A DNA stretch of 32,077 nt from an uncultured Clostridia bacterium. Lineage in GTDB: Bacteria > Bacillota > Clostridia > Oscillospirales > Butyricicoccaceae. Both the position numbers and the translations under genes were made by a program. The notes below the pieces were generated by a model. That model saw only the letters and a list, made by a program, of their open reading frames with translations. It had not been told where the DNA came from and made no database searches. Shown piece by piece: positions 1-8,655 of this stretch. The stretch's first letter is position 1; every line of letters starts with the position of its first letter. The DNA lies in NCBI GenBank assembly GCA_945932315.1, contig CAMEPU010000005.1, forward strand, positions 1 through 32,077, written 5' to 3'.

Positions 1-1
1 C

Positions 2-643
2 GAACAGGGTGAACCGGCGGTCTCCGCGCCTGAGCACGAGGAGGAGCCCGCACCGGACGCGGGCTCTGCGCCTGAACATGCTCAGGAACCGGACGCAGGG
101 GCCGCAGCTGCGCCAGTCGACTCCAATATGGAGATCAATCCGGACACCGGCAAGGACGCCTATCAGACCGAGCCCGTGCCCGAGGGAAAGCCCGCCCCGG
201 TCGAGCCGCAGGACGCCGAGGTCAGCAACGCGGCGCTGACCTGCACGCTGTCCATCAGCTGCGCGACCATTCTGGACAACATGGCGCTGTGCGACCCGGA
301 GAAGGTCGAGCTCGTGCCGGCGGACGGCTGGCTGCTCGAGCCCTTGACAGTCACCTTCTATGAGGGGGAAAATGTATTTAACGTGCTGCAGCGCACCTGC
401 AAGCAGCAGAAGATCCATATGGAATATGAGGACACGCCGATCTACAACAGCGCCTACATCGAGGGGATCGGCAATCTCTATGAATTTGATGTGGGTGAAA
501 AATCCGGCTGGATGTACAAGGTGAACGGATGGTTCCCGAACTACGGCTGCAGCCGGTACCAGCTCGAGGACGGCGACGAGGTCTGCTGGGTCTATACCTG
601 CGACCTGGGCGCCGACGTGGGCGACAACTCGATGACGGGTTGA
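2..643 (+). CDS. DUF4430 domain protein, C-terminal part (5' end outside window)
   Basis: The reading frame is open from the window edge, so the listed ATG at 128 is internal. The visible N-terminal part is a low-complexity Pro/Glu/Ala linker (EPAPDAGSAPEHAQEPDAG), typical of a spacer between a membrane anchor and an extracellular domain. The last ~125 residues form a DUF4430 (transcobalamin C-terminal-like) domain, recognised by ENVFNVLQ, GWMYKVNGWFPN and the tail LEDGDEVCWVYT. The domain is known from intrinsic factor/transcobalamin-like and secreted Gram-positive proteins, often beside ECF importers. It ends 85 nt before ecfT in the same direction. I infer a surface ligand-capture protein for the importer that follows, possibly for a corrinoid. 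The ligand is not proven by sequence, and the signal peptide is not visible. Confidence 0.8.
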   Translation, partial: EQGEPAVSAPEHEEEPAPDAGSAPEHAQEPDAGAAAAPVDSNMEINPDTGKDAYQTEPVPEGKPAPVEPQDAEVSNAALTCTLSISCATILDNMALCDPEKVELVPADGWLLEPLTVTFYEGENVFNVLQRTCKQQKIHMEYEDTPIYNSAYIEGIGNLYEFDVGEKSGWMYKVNGWFPNYGCSRYQLEDGDEVCWVYTCDLGADVGDNSMTG

Positions 644-650
644 AAACGGA

Positions 651-672
651 GGGCGCGGCCTGCGCCGCGCCC
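651..672 (+). other. Intercistronic hairpin between DUF4430 gene and ecfT
   Basis: A perfect 9-bp GC stem (GGGCGCGGC / GCCGCGCCC) with a 4-nt loop starts 7 nt after the stop codon. It is followed by a U-poor stretch, so it is at best a leaky terminator. A processing or stability element that sets the ratio of binding protein to transporter is an alternative. A second short palindrome (CCCCGCGCGGGG) lies about 20 nt further on. Confidence 0.5.
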
Positions 673-728
673 CAATTTCCTCTTGAAAACAACCCCGCGC
701 GGGGATCCTATAAATCTGTGGAAAGGAT

Positions 729-1655
729 GTGGCGGTTACGCAAAGCAAGGACGCCTTCTCGGGCTACCATCCGGTCATCAATTTCCTGTATTTCGCGCTC
801 GTGCTGCTGTTCACCATGTTCCTGATGCACCCGGTGAGCCTGCTCATCTCTCTTGCGGCGGCGTTTTCCTACGCGGCCTGTCTGAACGGCCGCCGCGCGG
901 TCGGGCGCAGCCTGCTGGTTGTGCTGCCCATGCTGCTGCTGGCGGCGCTGGTGAATCCGGCCTTCAACCACGAGGGCGCGACGATCCTGTGCTATCTGCC
1001 GACCGGCAACCCGCTGACGCTCGAAAGCATCCTGTACGGGCTGGCTGCGGGGATGATGCTGGCGGGCGTGATCGTCTGGTTCCAGTGCTACACCGAGGTC
1101 ATGACCTCGGATAAATTTGTCTATCTGTTCGGACGCGTGATCCCGGCGCTCAGTCTGGTGCTGTCTATGACGCTGCGCTTCGTGCCCAAATTCAAGGCGC
1201 AGCTGCATGTGGTGTCCGAGGCGCAGCGCTGCGTCGGCCGCGACGTGTCGGAGGGCAGCACGGTACAGCGCATCCGCAATGCGGTCACGATTTTGTCCAT
1301 CATGGTCACGTGGGCGCTCGAAAACGCGATCGAGACGGCCGATTCGATGAAAAGCCGGGGATACGGCCTGCCCGGGCGCACGGCGTTTTCGATTTACCGC
1401 TTTGACAGCCGGGACCGCGCCGCCCTCGCGTGGCTGTGCTTCTGCGGCGTTTATATTCTGTCGGGCTGGCTGGCGGGCGGCCTCGACTGGCGGTATTTTC
1501 CGACCGTGCGGGGCGCGGCGGTCACGCCGTTTGCCGTGAGCTTTCAGCTCATCTATCTCGCCCTGTGCCTGACCCCGGTCTTTCTGGACGGACAGGCGGA
1601 CAGAAAATGGAAAAACCCGGATGGGAAGGAGGAAAAAGTATGCTCCATAGTGTGA
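729..1655 (+). CDS. ecfT: ECF transporter transmembrane component EcfT
   Basis: 308 aa integral membrane protein of the CbiQ/EcfT family, the scaffold that couples the ATPases to the substrate-binding S component. Hydrophobic segments run through residues ~15-120 and ~235-300. The cytoplasmic coupling region carries the EcfT signature ADSMKSRGYG near residue 210, equivalent to the Ala-Arg-Gly coupling helices. The start is GTG at 729, after an in-frame stop at 711; GGAAAGG lies very close upstream, so the exact start is less certain. The 3' end overlaps the next gene by 16 nt, showing translational coupling in one operon with the TIM-barrel and ATPase/S genes. Confidence 0.9.
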   Translation: MAVTQSKDAFSGYHPVINFLYFALVLLFTMFLMHPVSLLISLAAAFSYAACLNGRRAVGRSLLVVLPMLLLAALVNPAFNHEGATILCYLPTGNPLTLESILYGLAAGMMLAGVIVWFQCYTEVMTSDKFVYLFGRVIPALSLVLSMTLRFVPKFKAQLHVVSEAQRCVGRDVSEGSTVQRIRNAVTILSIMVTWALENAIETADSMKSRGYGLPGRTAFSIYRFDSRDRAALAWLCFCGVYILSGWLAGGLDWRYFPTVRGAAVTPFAVSFQLIYLALCLTPVFLDGQADRKWKNPDGKEEKVCSIV

Positions 1656-2626
1656 ATCTGCCGCTGTGTGAAAGCGTGTTGGCCGAATACGGCGGCCCGG
1701 AGGAACTGCGGCGGGAGCTGGAGACGCTCGGGCTGGACGGCGTCGAGGGCATCTGGGGCGGCGAGGACATCCCGTCCGGTTTTTCGCGCGCGCTGCTGAC
1801 CGGCTACCATCTGACATTTTTCCCCGATTGGCTCGATTTCTACCGGGGCGACCGGGCGGCGCTCGAGCGCAAATACGGCAGTCTGGACGCGGTGCGGGCG
1901 TTCTACGGGGGCGAAGGCGCGGAGACCCTGCTCGCGCTTTACCGCGACGACCTCGCGCGGGCGCGCAGTCTGGGCGCAAAATACGTCGTCTTTCACGTCT
2001 CCGACGTCTCGATCGAGGAGGGCTATACCTACCGTTGGCTGCACACCGACGAGGAGGTCATCGACACCTCCGTCGAAATCATCAACCTCCTGCTGCGGGA
2101 CGTGCCACCCGACTTTGAGTTTCTGGTGGAAAACCAGTGGTGGCCGGGGCTGACCTTCACCGAGCCGGAAAAGACGGCGCGGCTGCTGGACGGCATCGAC
2201 TATCCGCGCAAGGGGATCATGCTGGACACCGGACACCTGATGAATGCCAATCCCCGCATCCGGACGCAGGCGGACGGCATCGCCTATATCCGGGAGATGC
2301 TGGCGCGGCACGGCGGTTTGAGCCGGATGATCCGCGGGCTGCACCTGCACCAGAGCGTCAGCGGGGCCTATGTGCGCCGAAACACCGGCTTTCTGCCGCC
2401 CGGTCTGCCCGACGATCCGGTCGGGCAGTTCGTGCAGAGCTACGCCCCCATCCAGCAGATCGACCGGCACCGGCCGTGGACAAACCCGGCGGTCGCGGAG
2501 CTGCTCGCGGAGATCGCGCCGGCGTATGTGACCCACGAGCTGGCCGCGGCCACCCGGCGGGAGCGCTTCCGGGCGGTGCGCCGCCAGATGCGGACGATCG
2601 AGAGGGGAGGGCTGTGCCGTGGGTGA
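1640..2626 (+). CDS. TIM-barrel (sugar phosphate isomerase/epimerase-like) protein in ECF operon
   Basis: 328 aa, xylose isomerase-like/AP endonuclease 2-like TIM barrel. Successive beta-strand ends carry likely metal ligands: VVFHVSD (~115), FLVENQWWPG (~165), GIMLDTGHLMNAN (~195), GLHLHQS (~235) and a terminal VTHEL (~300). The order His, Glu, Asp/His, His, Glu is usual for this superfamily. The ORF track extends upstream to 1430, but the true start is ATG 1640, which has GGAAGGAGG 7 nt before it and overlaps the ecfT end. It in turn overlaps the ATPase gene by 8 nt. The substrate is unknown; its place inside an ECF operon suggests it acts on the imported ligand or a precursor. Confidence 0.8.
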   Translation: MLHSVNLPLCESVLAEYGGPEELRRELETLGLDGVEGIWGGEDIPSGFSRALLTGYHLTFFPDWLDFYRGDRAALERKYGSLDAVRAFYGGEGAETLLALYRDDLARARSLGAKYVVFHVSDVSIEEGYTYRWLHTDEEVIDTSVEIINLLLRDVPPDFEFLVENQWWPGLTFTEPEKTARLLDGIDYPRKGIMLDTGHLMNANPRIRTQADGIAYIREMLARHGGLSRMIRGLHLHQSVSGAYVRRNTGFLPPGLPDDPVGQFVQSYAPIQQIDRHRPWTNPAVAELLAEIAPAYVTHELAAATRRERFRAVRRQMRTIERGGLCRG

Positions 2627-5279
2627 CGAAACAAACGTATGCCTCGAGATCGAAGGACTGACCTTTTCCTATCCCGAGCAGCCCGCGCCCGCGCTCGCGG
2701 ACCTCTCGCTCACCGTGCGCAAGGGCGAATTTCTGGTGCTCTGCGGGCCGTCCGGCTGCGGCAAGTCCACCCTGCTGCGCCAGCTCAAGACGGTGCTGAC
2801 GCCGCACGGCGCGCGCCGGGGCAGGATTTTGTTTGAGGGCAAGCCGCTTGAAACCTACAGCGCGCGCGAACAGAGCGGGCGCATCGGCTTCGTCCAGCAG
2901 AGCCCGGAAAACCAGATCGTCACCGACAAGGTGTGGCACGAGCTGGCCTTCGGGCTGGAAAGCCTGGGGCTGGATACCCCGACGATCCGCCGCCGGGTGG
3001 CCGAGATGGCCTCCTTTTTCGGCATTCAGACCTGGTTTTATAAAAATGTCACCGAGCTTTCGGGCGGGCAGAAGCAGCTTTTGAATCTGGCCGCCGTCAT
3101 GGTGATGCAGCCCGACCTGCTGATTCTGGACGAGCCGACGAGCCAGCTCGACCCCATCGCGGCCGGGGATTTTCTGGCGACCGTCGGCCGGATCAACCGC
3201 GAGCTGGGCACGACCGTCCTCCTGACCGAGCACCGGCTGGAGGAGGCGTTCCCGCTGGCGACCTCGGTCGCCGTGCTGGACGGGGGGCGGCTGCTCTGCG
3301 CGGGCGCGCCCGCCGAAGTCGGGCGGCAGCTCAAAAGCGCGGGGCACGCGATGTTCCTCGCCATGCCGTCCGCCATGCGGATCTGGGCGGCGGTCGAGAA
3401 CGACGCGGCGTGCCCGGTCACCGTGCGGGACGGGCGCGCGTGGCTGGCGCAATACGCGCAGTTAAACGGCCTGCGCCCGCTGCCGCCCGAAAGGAGCACC
3501 GTCCGCGCGGAGGAAACGGTGCTGTCCGCCGAGGGCGTGTGGTTTCGGTACGAAAAGGATCTGCCCGACGTGGTGAAGGGGCTGGATCTCGCCGTTCAGA
3601 AGGGCGAATTTGTCGCGCTGCTCGGCGGCAACGGCACGGGCAAGACCACCAGCCTCAAGCTGCTCGCCGGGATTCTGAAGCCCTACCGGGGCGCGGTGGC
3701 GGCGCGCGGCCGCGTCGGCGTGCTGCCCCAGAACCCACAGGCGCTGTTCGTCAAAAAAACCGTCCGCGAGGACCTGCTCGAGATTTTGAAGGACCGGAAG
3801 CTGAACCGGGAGGAGCGGGACGCAACTGCCGCACGCGCGGTGCGGCTCTGCCGGCTGGAAACCCTGCTCGACCGGCACCCCTACGACCTCTCGGGCGGGG
3901 AACAGCAGCGCGCGGCGCTCGCCAAGATCCTGCTGCTTGACCCGGAAATTCTGCTGCTGGACGAGCCGACTAAGGGGCTGGACGCCGAATTCAAGCTGGT
4001 TTTCGCCGAGATTTTGCAGGTGCTCCTGCGCCGGGGCGTGACCATCCTGATGATCAGCCACGACGTCGAGTTCTGCGCGCGCTATGCCCATCGCTGCGCC
4101 CTGTTTTTCGACGGCAGCATCGTGACCGAGGCCGCGCCGCGCGCCTTTTTCTCGGGCAACAGCTTTTACACCACCTCGGCCAACCGCATGGCGCGCGCGC
4201 TGCTGCCCGAAGCGGTCACACCCGAGGACGTGATCGCGGCCTGCGGCGGGGCGCTGCCCGAACCGCCCGCGCTGCCCAATGATGATTCTGAACTGCCCCT
4301 GCCCCGGAAGGAGTCGCCCGATTGGAAGCCCGCGCCCCTGCCCTGGTGGCGCAGGCTCCTCGCGGCGGTGTCCGGGCTGGCCTCGGTTTTCCTGTTCCTG
4401 CAGGCGGTGAACGTGACCGACCTGACCGCGCTCGTCGGGCGGGAGGGGGCGACCGCGCTCGCGGGCGGCCAGCTCGGGCGCTACGGCGTTCTGATCGCCT
4501 GCCTGTTCACCTTCGCCTTTTCGATCTCGCGGCGCAGCCGCCGCCCCGGGTATCTGGTGCAGACGCCCCGGGAAAAGCGGAAGCTCTCGCGGCGCACGCT
4601 GGCCGCGGCCGGGCTGATCCTCCTGCTGATCCCGCTGACTTTGTTCGTGGGCGAAACCTATCTCGCGGGGAGAAAATATTATTTTATCGCGCTTCTGATC
4701 CTGTTTGAGATGATGATCCCGTTCTTTCTGGTGTTCGAGGGCCGAAAGCCGCAGGCGCGCGAGCTCATCATCATCGCCGTGCTCTGCGCGCTCGGCGTGG
4801 CGGGGCGCGCGGCCTTCTTCATGCTGCCGAGCTTCAAGCCCGTGATCGCGCTGACGGTCATCGCGGGCGTGGCGTTCGGCGGCGAGACCGGCTTTCTCGT
4901 CGGCGCGATGACGATGCTGGCGTCCAATGTCCTGTTTTCGCAGGGGCCGTGGACGCCGTGGCAGATGTTCGCGATGGGCATCATCGGCTTTCTGGCGGGC
5001 GTGCTGTTCCGGAAGGGGCTGCTGCGCCGCGGCCGGGTCTCCCTCTGCGTCTTCGGCGCGCTGTCCGCCATCCTCGTTTACGGCGGGATCATGAATCTGG
5101 CGTCCGCGCTGATGGCGGCGGGCGCGTTCAGCCCGGGCGTCCTCCTGACCTATTACATCACGGGCTTCCCGGTGGACTGCATCCACGCCGCCGCCACCTG
5201 GCTCTTCCTCTGGTTCGCCGCCGAGCCCATGCTGGAAAAGCTCGACCGGATAAAGGTCAAATACGGGCTGGTGGAATGA
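2619..5279 (+). CDS. Fused ECF importer: EcfA-EcfA' ATPases plus membrane S-like domain
   Basis: 886 aa. ATPase domain 1 (residues ~8-235) has Walker A GPSGCGKST (43-51), signature LSGGQKQ and Walker B LLILDEPTSQLD. Domain 2 (~300-520) has GGNGTGKTT, LSGGEQQR and LLLDEPTKGLD. After a Pro-rich linker (~545-570), about 300 residues form hydrophobic helices. Within these, ARELIIIAVLCALGVAGRAA and GGETGFLVGAMTMLASN resemble ECF S components of the cobalamin (CbrT-like) type. So one chain supplies both ATPases and a probable S subunit, and EcfT is separate. The start is GTG 2619 with GGGAGG upstream, overlapping the previous gene by 8 nt. Corrinoid specificity is inferred from the S-like motifs and the DUF4430 neighbour; another small cofactor is possible. 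Confidence 0.85.
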   Translation: MGDETNVCLEIEGLTFSYPEQPAPALADLSLTVRKGEFLVLCGPSGCGKSTLLRQLKTVLTPHGARRGRILFEGKPLETYSAREQSGRIGFVQQSPENQIVTDKVWHELAFGLESLGLDTPTIRRRVAEMASFFGIQTWFYKNVTELSGGQKQLLNLAAVMVMQPDLLILDEPTSQLDPIAAGDFLATVGRINRELGTTVLLTEHRLEEAFPLATSVAVLDGGRLLCAGAPAEVGRQLKSAGHAMFLAMPSAMRIWAAVENDAACPVTVRDGRAWLAQYAQLNGLRPLPPERSTVRAEETVLSAEGVWFRYEKDLPDVVKGLDLAVQKGEFVALLGGNGTGKTTSLKLLAGILKPYRGAVAARGRVGVLPQNPQALFVKKTVREDLLEILKDRKLNREERDATAARAVRLCRLETLLDRHPYDLSGGEQQRAALAKILLLDPEILLLDEPTKGLDAEFKLVFAEILQVLLRRGVTILMISHDVEFCARYAHRCALFFDGSIVTEAAPRAFFSGNSFYTTSANRMARALLPEAVTPEDVIAACGGALPEPPALPNDDSELPLPRKESPDWKPAPLPWWRRLLAAVSGLASVFLFLQAVNVTDLTALVGREGATALAGGQLGRYGVLIACLFTFAFSISRRSRRPGYLVQTPREKRKLSRRTLAAAGLILLLIPLTLFVGETYLAGRKYYFIALLILFEMMIPFFLVFEGRKPQARELIIIAVLCALGVAGRAAFFMLPSFKPVIALTVIAGVAFGGETGFLVGAMTMLASNVLFSQGPWTPWQMFAMGIIGFLAGVLFRKGLLRRGRVSLCVFGALSAILVYGGIMNLASALMAAGAFSPGVLLTYYITGFPVDCIHAAATWLFLWFAAEPMLEKLDRIKVKYGLVE

Positions 5280-5301
5280 TCCGTCCTTTGTTTCTGATAC
5301 A

Positions 5302-5345
5302 AAAATCCCCTGAGATGCGGTTTCGTGCGCATTTCAGGGGATTTT
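5302..5345. terminator. Bidirectional intrinsic terminator between ECF operon and kdpE
   Basis: A long near-perfect inverted repeat (AAAATCCCCTGAgATGCG / CGCAtTTCAGGGGATTTT) sits between the convergent genes. A and T runs at both ends let it serve the + strand ECF operon and the - strand kdpE. Confidence 0.9.
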
Positions 5346-5350
5346 GTCTG

Positions 5351-6049
5351 TCATTCGATTTTCAGCATGCGGTAGCCGATGCCGATGTGGGTCTGGATAT
5401 ACTGGGGGGAGTCGGGCGCGCTCTCGAGCTTCTTGCGCAGGGTCGCCATGAACACCCGGAGGGAGGCGACGTCGTTTTCCCAGTTGGTGCCCCAGACGCT
5501 CTGGGTGATGAACTTGTGGGTCAGCACCTTGCCGGTGTTGCGGGCGAGCAGGCAGAGCAGCTTGTATTCGAGGGGCGTCAGGTGCAGCTCCTCGCCGTTT
5601 AAGGTGACGCAGCCCGCAGCGTAGTCGATGACGAGGCCGCCGTTGACGAACACGGCCTGGGGCGCGCCGCCCGTCTGCATGAGGGCCAGCCGGCGCTGGG
5701 TCACGCGCAGGCGCGCCAGCAGTTCCTCGACCGAAAAGGGCTTGGTCAGGTAGTCGTCGGCGCCCGCGTCGAGCGCGTCGATCTTGTCGGTGTCCTCGCT
5801 GCGCGCGCTGATGACGATGATCGGCACGTTCGACCAGGTGCGGATGCGGCGGATGACCTCGACGCCGTCGATATCGGGCAGACCCAGATCGAGCAGGATG
5901 ATGTCGGGGTTGTGGGACGCGGCCTCCATGACCGCGCCCTCGCCGCTCACAGACGTGATGAAGCGGTATTCGTGCGCCCGCAGGGTGGTCGTGATCAGGT
6001 TGCGGATGGGCGCGTCGTCCTCGACCACCAGAATTGTCAATTTACTCAT
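5351..6049 (-). CDS. kdpE: KdpE-type response regulator (OmpR/PhoB family)
   Basis: 232 aa. The receiver domain has acidic pocket EDD (residues ~10-12), phospho-acceptor Asp in IILLDLGLPD (~54), and Lys in YLTKPF (~104). A C-terminal winged-helix DNA-binding domain follows (LTPLEYKLLCLLARNTGKVLT ... RVFMATLRKKL ... GIGYRM). The ORF track starts at 6424, but MSKLTILVVEDD at 6049 is the natural start; it overlaps the kdpD 3' end by 8 nt. The partner is the adjacent KdpD. Because kdpFABC is absent from the window and the genes sit in a Ktr operon, the likely target is the potassium uptake promoter itself (see 10729-10750). Confidence 0.93.
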   Translation of the reverse strand: MSKLTILVVEDDAPIRNLITTTLRAHEYRFITSVSGEGAVMEAASHNPDIILLDLGLPDIDGVEVIRRIRTWSNVPIIVISARSEDTDKIDALDAGADDYLTKPFSVEELLARLRVTQRRLALMQTGGAPQAVFVNGGLVIDYAAGCVTLNGEELHLTPLEYKLLCLLARNTGKVLTHKFITQSVWGTNWENDVASLRVFMATLRKKLESAPDSPQYIQTHIGIGYRMLKIE

Positions 6050-8024
6050 GCAGCGTGACCTCCTCGACCGGAAGCGTGAAACGGAAAACCGTGCCCTGCG
6101 GCGCGTTGTCGGCGACCGAAATCTGGCCACCGTGCGCCTCGACGATGGCCCGGCAGAGATACAGCCCGAGCCCCAGACTCCGGCGGTTGTCCGCGATCTT
6201 GTTTTCGCCGCAGTAGAATTTCTCAAAAATCTGCTGCTTTTCGGCGTCCGGGATGCCCGGACCGTCGTCCGCGACCGAGATCTCGGCCATGTTTCCGGCG
6301 CGGCGGGTCGAGACCACGATGGACGAGCCTTTGGGCGTGTACTTGATCGCGTTGTCCACCAGATTGGCGAGCACCTGCACGATGAGCTGGGCGTCCGCCC
6401 GGACGAGCAGGAAGGCGTCCTCATAGACGGCGGTGAGTTTGTGGCCGGCGGCCTTGCGTCCGATGTGCTGGATGGTCTCGGCGACGATGTCGTCGAGCAG
6501 CTCGGCCGTGGTGCGCAGCGTCATGCGGCCCTCCTCGATGCGGGTGGCCGAGAGCAGGTTCTCGACCAGATTGATGAGCCACATGGAGTCGGTGTAGATG
6601 TCGGTATAAAGCTGGCGCTTGGTCTCCTCGTCGAAACGGTCGGCGTTGCCGAGCAGGTTGCTCGCGTTGCCCGAGATCGAGGTCAGCGGCGTGCGCAGGT
6701 CGTGGGAGATCGCGCGCAGCAGGTTGGCGCGCAGCTGCTCGCGCTCGGCCAGCACGACCGAGGCCTCCTTCTCGCGGGCGTTCTTCTCGTTTTCGAGCGC
6801 CAGCGCGCACTCGCCCAGAATGGACAGCAGGATGCTTTGTTCGGAGGCGTCGAGCGGGTCGTTTTCGGCCTCAATGCCGACCGCGCCGTACACGCGCTCG
6901 TTCACGCGCAGCGCCAGATACAGGTACCGCGCGTCCGGAAGGGTGTCGGTCGTCGCGCCCGCCGCGTGGTTGTGCTCGAGCACCCAGCGGACGGTCGGCC
7001 ACTCGTGCTCGAGGTCGTAGGGCGCGTCCGCCCGGTCGTTCGCCGGGAAGAGCCGGGGCGCGGGGCGGCCGGCGGCCGCCGTGTCGAACACCACGATGTT
7101 GCGCCCGAGCAGCTTGACGATCTGCCGGGCGGTGGCCGTCAGGATTTCGTCCCGCCCCTTGGCCTTGGCGAGCATCTGGTCAGTGTCGAGCAGGATCTTG
7201 GTGCGGTGGGCGATCCGGGCCGACTGGCGGGCCTGCTCCTTGTAGCGGCTCGCGAAGGTGCCCGTGATGAACGCGGTCAGGAACATGACGACGAAGGTGA
7301 CCGGATAGCCGGTCTCATAGGCCGTCAGGGTGAAGCGCGGGATCGTGAACAGGTAGTTGAAGATGAACACGCTTGCGATCGACGACACCAGACTGTAAAT
7401 ACGGTGCGGGGTCGCGATCGCGGTCAGCAGCACGCCCAGAATGTACACCATGATGATGTTGGCGTTTGTGAAATTCAGATGGTAAAACGCGATGCTGAGC
7501 GCGGTGGCCGCAGCCAGAATGCCCGCGCTCTTGGCGATGTTCTGCAGGATGTCGGCGGTCTGGCTCTGCCGGGCCCGGCGGGGACGGTAGGCCGTGTCCG
7601 CGTCGTGATCGGGGATGATGTGGATATCGAGCTCGGGCGCGTAGGCGATGAGCTGATCGGTGAGCGGCGGCCGCCCGGGCAGGCGGCGGCGTGTGGCCGC
7701 GCTGCGGCCGAGCACGATCCGGGTGACGCCGGCAATGCGGGCGAACTGGGCGATCTGATAGGGGACGTCCTCCCCGAACACGGTTTCAAATTTGGCGCCC
7801 AGCTGTTCGGCCAGATGGCGGTTGTCCTGCAGGCGCTGCTTGTTCTCGGGCGAGGCGACCGCGTGGTCGGGGGTCTCGACGAACAGCGCGGTGAACTGCG
7901 CGTGGAACGCGTCCGCCATGCGGGCGGCCGTGCGGATGATGCGCGCGTTGGAGGGCGCGGAGGACAGACAGACCAGAATATGCTCGTCCGTCCGGTTCAC
8001 CGGATTCTGTTTTTGGGGTTCCAT
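6042..8024 (-). CDS. kdpD: KdpD-type sensor histidine kinase, short form lacking the N-terminal KdpD domain
   Basis: 660 aa, against roughly 890-900 for full-length KdpD. The protein begins directly with a universal-stress-protein-like domain (HILVCLSSAPSNARIIRTAARMA; GVTRIVLGRS, residues ~15-140). Next come four close membrane helices of the DUF4118 type (~170-270), a GAF-like domain (~290-410), the HisKA box AISHDLRTPLTSI (~435) and an ATPase domain (NLVDNAIKYTP, DDGPGIPD, GLGLYL). The ~210-residue Walker-containing N-terminal KdpD domain is absent. GCAAAGGAGG lies before ATG 8024 and I see no upstream remnant, so the short form looks natural rather than truncated. It is co-transcribed with kdpE and the ktr genes. 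Confidence 0.92.
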   Translation of the reverse strand: MEPQKQNPVNRTDEHILVCLSSAPSNARIIRTAARMADAFHAQFTALFVETPDHAVASPENKQRLQDNRHLAEQLGAKFETVFGEDVPYQIAQFARIAGVTRIVLGRSAATRRRLPGRPPLTDQLIAYAPELDIHIIPDHDADTAYRPRRARQSQTADILQNIAKSAGILAAATALSIAFYHLNFTNANIIMVYILGVLLTAIATPHRIYSLVSSIASVFIFNYLFTIPRFTLTAYETGYPVTFVVMFLTAFITGTFASRYKEQARQSARIAHRTKILLDTDQMLAKAKGRDEILTATARQIVKLLGRNIVVFDTAAAGRPAPRLFPANDRADAPYDLEHEWPTVRWVLEHNHAAGATTDTLPDARYLYLALRVNERVYGAVGIEAENDPLDASEQSILLSILGECALALENEKNAREKEASVVLAEREQLRANLLRAISHDLRTPLTSISGNASNLLGNADRFDEETKRQLYTDIYTDSMWLINLVENLLSATRIEEGRMTLRTTAELLDDIVAETIQHIGRKAAGHKLTAVYEDAFLLVRADAQLIVQVLANLVDNAIKYTPKGSSIVVSTRRAGNMAEISVADDGPGIPDAEKQQIFEKFYCGENKIADNRRSLGLGLYLCRAIVEAHGGQISVADNAPQGTVFRFTLPVEEVTLHE

Positions 8025-8072
8025 AGCGCCCGCCTCCTTTGCCCTTATTCTAGCACAACGCGGCGGTCCCGG

Positions 8073-8627
8073 CTACCGCAAAGCGGAAAACTCCTGCTCC
8101 GAATCGCCGTCCAGCGGATCGCCCGGAACCGGCACATAGTTTTGCAGGATGAAGGCGATCCGGTCCCAGAGCGCGGGGGCGGCTATGCGGGCGCACAGGA
8201 TGGAGACCTCGAGGTCGGGCGTGTCTGCGCCGACGACGACCGAAACCTGTTCCATCGCAATCGGGCCGAAGGGGTCGGCGAGGCGTCCGCGGTCCTCGGA
8301 CGGCAGACTGGCCAGACTTTTTTTCGTGAGCAGAACGGCGTCTGCGGCGTCGTTCTCCAGCTTCTGAAGCAGTTTTTGGGCGCTGCTGCCCGAGCTGATG
8401 GTCAGCTCGACGTCCCCGTGGGTTTCGGCGTAGCGGTCGAAGGCCTGCGTGATGTACTCGGCCATCAGGGGCTTTTCGAGGGCCAGCCGCATCCGGGTGA
8501 CGTTCGGGTGATCATGCTGTTCCAGTTCCTTCCGGTTGGTCTTGAAAAACCGGTCGAGCCGGGTCGCGACCAGAGAAACAAACAGAAAAACCGCCAGGAT
8601 CAGCGCGAGTAAAATACCTTCTCTCAT
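8073..8627 (-). CDS. Membrane-anchored protein of unknown function in the K+ uptake operon
   Basis: 184 aa. One N-terminal hydrophobic helix (ILLALILAVFLFVSLVA, residues ~4-21) is followed by a soluble domain. The segment MRLALEKPLMAEYITQAFDRYAETHGDVELTIS..., then DAVLLTKKSL, and VSVVVGADTP resemble one lobe of a periplasmic binding-protein fold, but the chain is too short for a full two-lobe protein. The gene has GGAAAGAGGGG upstream and lies between ktrA and kdpD in the same direction (28 and 48 nt gaps). I infer a membrane-tethered accessory or input protein for the Ktr/KdpDE set. I do not recognise a named family. Confidence 0.7.
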   Translation of the reverse strand: MREGILLALILAVFLFVSLVATRLDRFFKTNRKELEQHDHPNVTRMRLALEKPLMAEYITQAFDRYAETHGDVELTISSGSSAQKLLQKLENDAADAVLLTKKSLASLPSEDRGRLADPFGPIAMEQVSVVVGADTPDLEVSILCARIAAPALWDRIAFILQNYVPVPGDPLDGDSEQEFSALR

Positions 8628-8655
8628 CTTTTCATTCCCCTCTTTCCATGGTGCG

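Noticed and set aside
708-1979. 423-aa - strand ORF opposite ecfT
   Set aside because: His/Arg/Gln-rich shadow without motifs; the + strand has EcfT signatures and coupled starts.
3462-5186. 574-aa - strand ORF opposite the ATPase/S fusion
   Set aside because: Shadow frame caused by high GC at third positions; no domain signals.
5784-8612. 942-aa + strand ORF opposite kdpD and its neighbour
   Set aside because: Antisense shadow of GC-rich kdpD; composition is Arg/Gly/Val-rich low complexity with no motifs, while the - strand shows full KdpD domains.
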